In this document: in pieces, positions 6,711 to 13,351 of the stretch
Layout of the letters: the number at the start of each line of letters is the position of its first letter
Numbering within the stretch: position 1 is the stretch's first letter
Assembly (NCBI GenBank): GCA_964650845.1
Contig: CAZYXR010000072.1
Span: forward strand, 1 to 15,592
Direction of reading: 5' to 3'
Length of the DNA stretch: 15,592 bases
Source: UBA7692 sp964650845
GTDB lineage: Bacteria > Bacteroidota > Bacteroidia > Chitinophagales > LD1
Position numbers and translations under genes: made by a program
Notes under the pieces: generated by a model
Seen by the model: only the letters and a program-made list of their open reading frames with translations
Told to the model about the DNA's origin: nothing
The model's database searches: none

Positions 6711-7643
6711 ATGGCAAAATCAAGCGATGCCAGTTCGGTTTTTCTTTTGTCGGTGGTTTTGTGTTGGGTAAGCAATTCATGTTATGCCCAAAATACTTTG
6801 ATTGCGGGCAGTAAATCAAATCTGTTACTCACAGAATTTAGTCCTCCCAAAGAAATTTCTCAGTTAGATTCTATAGATATCGATTATGATGGTAGGTTTG
6901 ATATAGAATTGGCTTATAAAACTATAGAAGTAACCAAGCCAAGTTCAATACCTGGTGTGAATGTGGGAGTTGGTGCTATTAATGAATTTAATGTGAGTTC
7001 AAACAATAGTGATTTTAAAATTGCTTTTATGTGGGATACTACGTCAGTTCCCGCAAACGGTAATTGCAATGATTATCCAAATGGCAAAAATGAGTTGCCT
7101 TTAGCTAGAGTATTTTATTTTAATGATACCATTTCTCAAACTAATGAAGAATGGAATGATACTTCAGTCTATTTTTTTTACTTCAAAGCAGTTTACTATT
7201 CATACACCAGATGTAATAATTTTTCAAAAAATGATACAAGCTATTTCATTGCCATAAAAAAGGAGGTGGACTCATCTGAAGTTCTATTAGGATACATAAA
7301 TATTTTGTACAACAATCAGGCTTATTATCTTATAAATTATGCGTTGCAGGGTTGGGATTCAAGTATCGTTATCTCATCTGTAACAGAACAAAACGATAAA
7401 GAAGACTTCGTAGTATATCCAAACCCTGCAAATGATTTTATAAATGTGAGTATGGATAAGGAAGATACCTATGAACCTACCACAATTGAAATTTTTAATG
7501 CACAAGGCATAGTACTATTGGGTCATAAAATCACGCTAGGGGAGACCTTGTCTAAGATTGATATTTCTATTCTAGCTAAGGGCGCATACTTTTTGATGGC
7601 AAAACAAAATGGAGTATCCACAACAATTAGATTTATTAAGTAA
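6711..7643 (+). CDS. Secreted protein of unknown function with T9SS type A C-terminal sorting domain
   Basis: Residues 1-26 look like a Sec signal peptide (hydrophobic FLLSVVLCWV, cleavage likely near CYAQ). The last ~75 residues, from VYPNPANDFINVS (about 235) to the TTIRFIK end, are a T9SS sorting domain of the Por-secretion type: a YPNPA start, an IEIFNAQG strand, LSKIDISILAKGAYFLMA, and a basic end. In known systems the protein is exported across the outer membrane and the domain is cut off as it is released or attached to the surface. The middle part (about 27-230) is not recognised; it has a DxDxDGxxD calcium-loop-like motif at 56-64 (DIDYDGRFD) and many aromatic residues. The gene is visibly AT-rich: 7081-7140 has about 28% G+C by hand count, against about 43% for a sample of pdxA. 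A promoter element precedes it. Confidence 0.8.
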   Translation: MAKSSDASSVFLLSVVLCWVSNSCYAQNTLIAGSKSNLLLTEFSPPKEISQLDSIDIDYDGRFDIELAYKTIEVTKPSSIPGVNVGVGAINEFNVSSNNSDFKIAFMWDTTSVPANGNCNDYPNGKNELPLARVFYFNDTISQTNEEWNDTSVYFFYFKAVYYSYTRCNNFSKNDTSYFIAIKKEVDSSEVLLGYINILYNNQAYYLINYALQGWDSSIVISSVTEQNDKEDFVVYPNPANDFINVSMDKEDTYEPTTIEIFNAQGIVLLGHKITLGETLSKIDISILAKGAYFLMAKQNGVSTTIRFIK

Positions 7644-7677
7644 CAGCAAGATTCACGGATAATATTTGTTCATTGAA

Positions 7678-7705
7678 TTGCGAATGGTGGAAATATCTAT
7701 TTTCG
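7678..7705 (+). promoter_or_regulatory. -33/-7 promoter for the yfhO-like gene
   Basis: TTG at 7678-7680, 17 bases, then TATTTTCG at 7698-7705. This is one of the two most complete promoters in the window: the spacing fits the Bacteroidota pattern of TTG-type -33 and TAnnTTTG -7, with C at the third T. The ATG follows 20 bases later at 7726. It probably drives the gene and the glycosyltransferase behind it. Confidence 0.55.
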
Positions 7706-7725
7706 CCCAAATTCAAATCTAATTC

Positions 7726-10179
7726 ATGCTGAAGCGTTTCACACCGCACTTTATTGCCATTGCAGTTTTTGCGACTCTCACATTCATTTATTTCATGCCC
7801 AACTTTCAGGGAATGATTTTGCGACAAGGCGATATCATCCAGTGGAAAGCCATGAGCCATGATATTTTAGACTGGAATGAAAAACATCCCGGTGACCCTG
7901 CGCTTTGGACACCCCGCACATTCTCGGGTATGCCTTCCGCGCAGATTTCTCTGGTGTATCCGGGTAACCTTACATCAAAATTTATGATGGGAGTAAACAG
8001 CATTTTCCCTGATGTGAGTTCATTGGTGTTTTTGCATTTCATTGGCTTCTATGTTTTGCTGCTGTGCTTTGGTGTCAGCCAATGGCTGGCAATTGCAGGC
8101 GCGGTGGCTTTCGGACTTTCTTCTTTTACGCTTATATCTATTGAAGCCGGACACAATACCAAAGTGCAGGCTATGGCTTTAATGGCACCAGTGTTGGGAG
8201 GTGTGTTACTCGCTTATCGGAAAAATATTCTGGCGGGTGCTGCGCTGACAGCATTCTCACTTTCGCTTGCCATTGCCGCCAACCATTTACAGGTAACTTA
8301 TTACCTGATGATAATGGTGGGTTTGCTTGGCTTGTATGAATTGATAAATGCAGTGATACAAAAGAACCTGCCGCACTTTGCCAAAGCAACAGGTGTGTTA
8401 GTGATTGCCGCAGCATTAGCCGTGGTGCCAAATATTGCTAACCTGTGGATGACGCGCGATTATGGCAAAGAAACTATTCGCGGTGGCAGCAGTGAACTGA
8501 CGCGCAAAAAGGCAAGCACAGATGGCGGCCTGGATTTTGAATATGCCTCGCGCTGGAGTTATGGTGCAAGCGATTTTGAATTCTTAAGTGTTTTGCTGCC
8601 AAATATAAAAGGTGGCGGCAGCGGCACAGATATTGGCGAGGAATCAAATTTTGGAAAGGCACTGCAGCAAAAAGGATATCCGCTTTCTTACGCTCAACAG
8701 GCACCTACATATTGGGGCAATCAACCTTTTACTTCGGGTCCGGTTTACTTTGGTGCCATTGTTGTTTTCTTGTTTTTGTTTTCCTTGCTCGCATGGCAGA
8801 ACACATTGAAGTGGTGGGCGGTTGCGCTTAGTGTTATTTCATTTTTGCTAGCATTCGGGCACAACACTCCTTTCTTCAAAATTGCATTTGAAACACTTCC
8901 TTTCTTCAATAAATTCCGCACGCCTTCTATGGCATTGGTGATAGCGCAGGTGCTATTTCCATTAGTTGGTTTTTTAGGTTTAAATGAATTGCTGAAATCG
9001 AAGATTGATGCAGAAAAAACTAAAAAACAATTGATGATTGCCGGAGGTATTGCAGGTGCCATCGCTTTGTTGTTTGGAGTATTCGGAAGTATGTTTTTCG
9101 GTTTCAATGCCGAAAGCGATAAGCAAATGAATGAACAAGGCTTGACCTTTCTTACCGAGGCACTAAAACAAGACCGTGCAGATATGTTGCGTAGCGATGG
9201 CTTCAGAGCATTATTCTTTATTGCGGCAGCGTTTGGTTTGTTGTGGTTCTTTGTTCAGAAAAAAGTATCGGAAATATTACTGATAGGCAGCTTGGGTGCA
9301 TTGATGTTGGTGGATGGATGGAGTGTAGGAAAGCGATATTTAAACGATGAAAATTTTGTTGAAAAAACTGACTATGAAACCGCATTTGCCATGACACAAG
9401 CCGATGCGGAAATTCTTCGCGATTCCGATGTAAACTACCGTGTTTACAACCTTTCGCGCGACCCTTTCAACGATGCGATTACTTCTTACCATCATAATCA
9501 TATTGGCGGCTACCATGCAGCAAAACTGATTCGCTATCAAGATTTAATTGAAGAGCATATTTCTAAAGGTACTCCGCAGGTTATCAATATGCTGAACACC
9601 AAGTATGTAATACAAAAAGGCAATGATGGGCAACCACAAGCACAGCGCAATCCGGGAGCTTTGGGCAATGCCTGGTTGGTGAAAAATATTCGCGTAGTGA
9701 AAAACGCTGACGAAGAAATTAGCACACTTGGCGATGCTACATTTTCGCCTTCCGAAACTGCAATTGTTGATGAACGATTCAAGGCAATAACTACTTCAAC
9801 CGAATACAATACCGAAGGCAGCACAATTGCACAAACATTTTTTTCGCCAAACAAAATTACCTACGAGTACAATGGCACGGGCAAAAATTTTGCAGTGCTT
9901 TCAGAAGTGTATTATCCCGATTGGTTGTGTTATGTAGATGGCAAACAAACAGAATATGCGCGTGTAAACTATGTGCTGCGCGGCTTAGAACTTTCTGCCG
10001 GAAAACATACGGTGGAGTTTCGTTTAGAACCCAAAGCATTTGTAGTAGGTAACAAAATTGCTTATGCCGGCTCTGCATTACTTATCATTTTCTTGCTTGC
10101 GGTAGTGGGTATGAATGTGCGCGAAATGCAGCAGCAACAAACCGCAGATGCAAAACCTGCTGCAAAGCCGAAGAAATAA
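7726..10179 (+). CDS. YfhO-family polytopic membrane protein (putative GT-C type glycosyltransferase)
   Basis: This is a large inner-membrane protein of 817 residues with a first helix at about 8-25 and many more, for example about 100-140, 150-165, 172-210, 222-240, 338-358, 362-380, 402-420, 437-460, 495-512, 518-530 and a last one at 778-796. It ends with a short Lys/Gln/Ala-rich cytoplasmic-type tail. Recognisable YfhO-like features are the first loop after helix 1 with RQGDIIQW and the WTPRTFSGMPSAQISLVYPGN stretch, NHIGGYHAAKLIRYQDLIEEH around 591-611, and a C-terminal periplasmic part with LSEVYYPDWLCYVDGK. In Bacillus, YfhO glycosylates lipoteichoic acid using lipid-linked sugar; the acceptor in Bacteroidota is not known to me. 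It is followed after 18 bases by a soluble glycosyltransferase, which supports a role in surface-glycan assembly. The gene is preceded by a good promoter. Confidence 0.85.
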   Translation: MLKRFTPHFIAIAVFATLTFIYFMPNFQGMILRQGDIIQWKAMSHDILDWNEKHPGDPALWTPRTFSGMPSAQISLVYPGNLTSKFMMGVNSIFPDVSSLVFLHFIGFYVLLLCFGVSQWLAIAGAVAFGLSSFTLISIEAGHNTKVQAMALMAPVLGGVLLAYRKNILAGAALTAFSLSLAIAANHLQVTYYLMIMVGLLGLYELINAVIQKNLPHFAKATGVLVIAAALAVVPNIANLWMTRDYGKETIRGGSSELTRKKASTDGGLDFEYASRWSYGASDFEFLSVLLPNIKGGGSGTDIGEESNFGKALQQKGYPLSYAQQAPTYWGNQPFTSGPVYFGAIVVFLFLFSLLAWQNTLKWWAVALSVISFLLAFGHNTPFFKIAFETLPFFNKFRTPSMALVIAQVLFPLVGFLGLNELLKSKIDAEKTKKQLMIAGGIAGAIALLFGVFGSMFFGFNAESDKQMNEQGLTFLTEALKQDRADMLRSDGFRALFFIAAAFGLLWFFVQKKVSEILLIGSLGALMLVDGWSVGKRYLNDENFVEKTDYETAFAMTQADAEILRDSDVNYRVYNLSRDPFNDAITSYHHNHIGGYHAAKLIRYQDLIEEHISKGTPQVINMLNTKYVIQKGNDGQPQAQRNPGALGNAWLVKNIRVVKNADEEISTLGDATFSPSETAIVDERFKAITTSTEYNTEGSTIAQTFFSPNKITYEYNGTGKNFAVLSEVYYPDWLCYVDGKQTEYARVNYVLRGLELSAGKHTVEFRLEPKAFVVGNKIAYAGSALLIIFLLAVVGMNVREMQQQQTADAKPAAKPKK

Positions 10180-10197
10180 TTTTCTAATAGCACGCCA

Positions 10198-11481
10198 TTG
10201 AAACACGTACTCATTTTTACTTATTACTTTCCACCGGCAGGAGGCGTGGCGGTGCAGCGATGGTTGAAGTTTACAAAGTATTTGCCCGAAAACGGCTGGC
10301 TGCCAATAGTTGTTACGGTAAAGGATGGCAGCTATCCATACCTTGACGAATCGTTGGAAAAAGAAATTGACCCAAGAGTAGAAGTACACAAAACAGAAAC
10401 ATTTGAGCCGTTTGAAATTTACAATTTGTTGCGCGGCAAAAAAGGAAAACAGTTGCCTACAGCAATGTTGGACAATGCTTCCGAAAAATCATTTTTTCAA
10501 AAAACAGCAGAGTTTATTCGTGCCAATTTTTTTATTCCCGATGCACGAAAAGGCTGGGTAAAGTATGCCGTTAGTGAAGGCGCAAAAATCATTCAATCGA
10601 AAAAGATTGAAGCAGTTATCACCACAGGGCCGCCACACAGCACACATCTGATTGGAATGATGTTGCAAAAGCAGTTTGGCGTGAAATGGATTGCCGACTT
10701 TCGCGACCCGTGGACCAGTATTTTTACCAATACTTTTTTGCCGCGTACCAATTGGGCAAAGCGTCAAGATTTACATTTGGAAACCGAAGTATTGAAACGC
10801 GCTGATAGCATTGCGGTTATTGGCCCGTCTATGCAAAAAGAGTTTCAAAGCAGAGCGAAAAGAATCGAAGTGATTTGGAATGGCTTTGATGAAGCCGATA
10901 GTTTTGCGACTGACGGTGCGGAAGAAGATTCGGTTTTTACAATTCGATATGTAGGTAATCTTTTTGCATCGCAGGCAATTCCGTGTTTTTGGCAAGCAGT
11001 GAAAAAACTGCTGAAAGAAGAAAAAGCAAAACTAAAAATTGAGTTTACCGGAAGAGTAGATGAAGGCGTAAAACAACTTATTAAGCAGACGGGTGTAGAT
11101 GGGGTAGTGAGCTACAATGATTTTGTGCCCCACAGCGAAGCAGTGCAATTGATGTGCCATGCAGATGCATTGCTGTTTGTTGTGCCTGCAGTACCCGATA
11201 ATGAACGCATCATCACCGGAAAAATATTTGAATATCTGGCAACTAAAAAACCCATACTCGCTTTTGGTCCATTGCAAGGAGATGCTGCAAAACTGCTTGC
11301 CGAATGCGGCAGAGAAGATATGTGCGACTTCACCGACACAGCATCTGCTTTTGCTCAACTGCAATTTCATTATCAAAATTTTGCACGCCAATCACCAGCA
11401 GCTTATAACAACAACTATCAAAAATTTTCGAGAAAAAATCAAGCAAAATCATTTGCAGAGTTATTGAACTCATTAGCATAA
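10198..11481 (+). CDS. Glycosyltransferase family 4-like protein, TTG start
   Basis: A 427-residue cytoplasmic GT-B type glycosyltransferase. The N-terminal domain opens with the strand KHVLIFTYYFPPAGGVAVQ and has ITTGPPHSTHLIG around 141-152 and WIADFRDPW at 164-172. The C-terminal nucleotide-sugar domain has YVGNLFASQAIP around 251-262, then HADALLFVVP and the GKIFEYLATKKPILAF stretch at 341-356, where E345 is the conserved nucleotide-binding acidic residue. The sugar donor and acceptor cannot be told. The only sensible start is TTG at 10198: it gives the standard start of the fold, and a stop (the yfhO gene's own TAA at 10177) lies a few codons upstream in the same frame. It lies 18 bases behind the yfhO-like gene with no promoter between them, so they form an operon. 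It converges on the small membrane protein gene. Confidence 0.88.
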   Translation: MKHVLIFTYYFPPAGGVAVQRWLKFTKYLPENGWLPIVVTVKDGSYPYLDESLEKEIDPRVEVHKTETFEPFEIYNLLRGKKGKQLPTAMLDNASEKSFFQKTAEFIRANFFIPDARKGWVKYAVSEGAKIIQSKKIEAVITTGPPHSTHLIGMMLQKQFGVKWIADFRDPWTSIFTNTFLPRTNWAKRQDLHLETEVLKRADSIAVIGPSMQKEFQSRAKRIEVIWNGFDEADSFATDGAEEDSVFTIRYVGNLFASQAIPCFWQAVKKLLKEEKAKLKIEFTGRVDEGVKQLIKQTGVDGVVSYNDFVPHSEAVQLMCHADALLFVVPAVPDNERIITGKIFEYLATKKPILAFGPLQGDAAKLLAECGREDMCDFTDTASAFAQLQFHYQNFARQSPAAYNNNYQKFSRKNQAKSFAELLNSLA

Positions 11482-11512
11482 TTATACTTATTGCAATGAG
11501 CAATCGTACATA

Positions 11513-11809
11513 CTACCAAGTAACTAAAAACAAAAACAAATTTACCAAAGGCATCGAAATGCAAGCCAATGCCACGCGCAGCTTATCGCCATTATAGCTG
11601 CTCCACCCAACAAAAATACCCGCAAGCACTACTGCCGGAAAACTAACTATGGAAATAAAATTTATCCATTCGCTGATGGTGCCGCCAATTTCTCCCTTCA
11701 TTAAAAATGGACTGTTCAACGACATAAAAGATGCTGGGAGCAAAAGCAAAGTATATGCTATGCTACTAAAAAGCAGAATATAGAAAACAGTATCTTTCTT
11801 CAAATTCAT
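11513..11809 (-). CDS. Small three-helix membrane protein, unknown function
   Basis: A 98-residue very hydrophobic protein with predicted helices at about 9-29, 47-69 and 77-97, and a start MNLKKDT with positive charge at the N-terminus, suggesting that end lies in the cytoplasm. No family is recognised; no catalytic motif is visible. A -7 promoter element (TACATTCG) ends only four bases before its ATG, and the gene is flanked by convergent (glycosyltransferase, 31 bases away) and divergent (SDR) neighbours, so it is probably transcribed alone. Composition and promoter both support a real gene. Confidence 0.65.
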   Translation of the reverse strand: MNLKKDTVFYILLFSSIAYTLLLLPASFMSLNSPFLMKGEIGGTISEWINFISIVSFPAVVLAGIFVGWSSYNGDKLRVALACISMPLVNLFLFLVTW

Positions 11810-11813
11810 GGTG

Positions 11814-11821
11814 CGAATGTA
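11814..11821 (-). promoter_or_regulatory. -7 promoter element for the 98-residue membrane protein gene (TACATTCG)
   Basis: On the minus strand it matches TAnnTTTG with C at the third T. Only four bases (CACC) separate it from the ATG, so if it is used the mRNA would be leaderless or nearly so. No -33 element at the right distance. Confidence 0.4.
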
Positions 11822-11889
11822 GAAAACGCAATTGCTATTGTTTTACTTCTTATTGCCAAAAAAAGTAACCGAGATGTTTTGCATCCAAT

Positions 11890-11997
11890 ATGTACAAACG
11901 CGTAATAGATATTGACAGAAAATATGTTTTTCACTTCTTGCAAAGCCGCCAATATTTTGAAACCTTGCGAGTGCATAAATTTGAAAATAAAGACTAA
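11890..11997 (+). other. Possible 35-codon ORF immediately upstream of the SDR gene
   Basis: ATG at 11890 opens 35 codons (MYKRVIDIDRKYVFHFLQSR..., ending KFENKD) and stops with TAA directly before the SDR ATG, giving TAAATG, the same stop/start arrangement as rsmA and the dehydrogenase. The peptide is charged and aromatic and not low-complexity, so a coupled leader peptide is conceivable. Against it, the likely SDR promoter (11957-11983) lies inside its 3' half, so both cannot be used from one transcript. No family recognised. Confidence 0.25.
11957..11983 (+). promoter_or_regulatory. -33/-7 promoter for the SDR gene
   Basis: TTG at 11957-11959 (within TTTTG), 16 bases, then TAAATTTG at 11976-11983, an exact TAnnTTTG. 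The ATG of the SDR gene follows 14 bases later. With the yfhO promoter it is one of the two sites in this window showing both elements. Confidence 0.55.
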
Positions 11998-12795
11998 ATG
12001 AATTTAGACCTCACCGGAAAAAACGCTTTTGTGGGCGGCAGCAGCAAAGGCATCGGCAAAGCATCGGCATTTGCATTGGCAGAATTGGGTGCCAACATCA
12101 CTTTTGTTGGGCGCACCGAAACCGCCTTGATGCAAAACTTAATTGACCTTAGTTTTATCAGTAAAAGTGGGCAAAATCACGACTATTTGGTTGCCGATTT
12201 CAGCCAACCCGAGAAGATGAAAGCAGCCGTGGAACGCCACCTTAAAAAAACTGCAAAAACATATCACATTCTTGTGAACAATACCGGAGGTCCACCATCG
12301 GGCAAAATAACCTTAGCAAAAGAAGATGAGTTTGTAAGTGCTTTTGAAGCACATCTTTTGGGCAACCATTTTCTTACCGGTTTGCTTGCCGATGGTATGA
12401 AAACATCGGGCTATGGCAGAATTGTAAACATCATTTCTACTTCGGTAAAACAACCGTTGCCAAACCTTGGCGTAAGCAACACCATTCGTGCTGCAGTAGC
12501 AAACTGGGCAAAAACAATGGCGAATGAATTGGCAGAATTCGGCATTACAGTAAATAATGTTTTACCGGGCGCTACATCCACCGAAAGGCTGCAAACTATT
12601 ATTGACAACAAGGCAAAAAACCATGCGGTAGAACAAAATTTAATAGAAGAAGAAATGAAGCGCGAAATACCGATGAAACGTTTTGCAAAACCTGAAGAGA
12701 TTGCCGCAGCAGTTGCATTTTTATGCTCGCCAGCGGCATCCTATATCACCGGTATCAACGTGCCAGTAGATGGCGGAAGAACCTCCAGTTTATAA
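11998..12795 (+). CDS. SDR-fold oxidoreductase-like protein lacking the YxxxK active site
   Basis: A 265-residue single-domain Rossmann protein of the short-chain dehydrogenase/reductase (SDR) type. The cofactor motif is GGSSKGIG at 13-20 (usually TGxxxGxG), NNTGGP at 95-100 stands for NNAG, and GRIVNIIS at 140-147 leads to the catalytic serine region. Where the Tyr-x-x-x-Lys pair should follow 13 residues later, the sequence reads SNTIR (160-164), so both catalytic residues are replaced. The C-terminal part is normal (NNVLPGATSTER, then FLCSPAASYITG, VPVDGG). Groups with an imperfect motif and catalytic tetrad are known among FabG-like SDRs, so this is probably a family trait rather than recent damage. 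Its activity is unknown, and it should not be called FabG. It converges on the 3-hydroxyanthranilate dioxygenase gene with the two stops touching. A good promoter precedes it. Confidence 0.85.
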   Translation: MNLDLTGKNAFVGGSSKGIGKASAFALAELGANITFVGRTETALMQNLIDLSFISKSGQNHDYLVADFSQPEKMKAAVERHLKKTAKTYHILVNNTGGPPSGKITLAKEDEFVSAFEAHLLGNHFLTGLLADGMKTSGYGRIVNIISTSVKQPLPNLGVSNTIRAAVANWAKTMANELAEFGITVNNVLPGATSTERLQTIIDNKAKNHAVEQNLIEEEMKREIPMKRFAKPEEIAAAVAFLCSPAASYITGINVPVDGGRTSSL

Positions 12796-13311
12796 TTACT
12801 CGGGCACTTCCATCACAGAGCCGCACTTATTGCAAGTACGCAAATCTGTTGAAGCGTAAAATTTGTTCATCACTACGGGCAAGTCTTTTACAATATCTTG
12901 AACAGATAATTTTTCTTCATACAATAAATGGCTGCAACTTTCGCAATACCATTGAAAGGCATCTAACACTTCATGATGCCGCTTTATTTCCATTACCAAG
13001 CCCACACTACCCTCGGTTCTGCGAGGCGAATGTGGCACACGAGCAGGCAACAAAAAAATATCGCCTTCGTTAATTGGCACGTCCACAATTTTTCCATCTT
13101 CTACAATCTTTACAACAATATCTCCTTCTAACTGATAGAAAAATTCCTCGGTTTCATTGTAATGAAAATCTTTGCGCTTATTGGGACCGCCCACTACCAT
13201 TACAATAAAGTCATCATTGTCTTTATACACTACCTGGTTCATTACCGGTGGTTTTAAAAGATGGCGATGTTCATCAATCCATTTTTTAAAGTTGAATGCC
13301 TTTTTTATCAT
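12796..13311 (-). CDS. 3-hydroxyanthranilate 3,4-dioxygenase
   Basis: A cytoplasmic Fe(II) cupin dioxygenase that opens the ring of 3-hydroxyanthranilate to 2-amino-3-carboxymuconate semialdehyde, which closes to quinolinate for de novo NAD synthesis from tryptophan. In its 171 residues the iron ligands H50, E56 and H94 are present, as are arginines R46 and R98 equivalent to the substrate-binding pair of the studied bacterial enzyme, and two CxxC pairs, C123/C126 and C160/C163, which form the rubredoxin-like second iron site of bacterial members. All positions run one to two residues behind the Cupriavidus enzyme as I remember it. The gene lies 40 bases behind phoD on the same strand without a visible -7 element, so it may be read from the phoD promoter. 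No other kynurenine-pathway gene is in view. Confidence 0.92.
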   Translation of the reverse strand: MIKKAFNFKKWIDEHRHLLKPPVMNQVVYKDNDDFIVMVVGGPNKRKDFHYNETEEFFYQLEGDIVVKIVEDGKIVDVPINEGDIFLLPARVPHSPRRTEGSVGLVMEIKRHHEVLDAFQWYCESCSHLLYEEKLSVQDIVKDLPVVMNKFYASTDLRTCNKCGSVMEVPE

Positions 13312-13351
13312 GGAAAAATATTTGCGGTTAAATACTTATGGCACAACCAAA

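Noticed and set aside
11490..11504. Small inverted repeat ATTGC/GCAAT between the glycosyltransferase and the small membrane protein
   Set aside because: A 5-bp stem with no T-run on either side; too weak to call.
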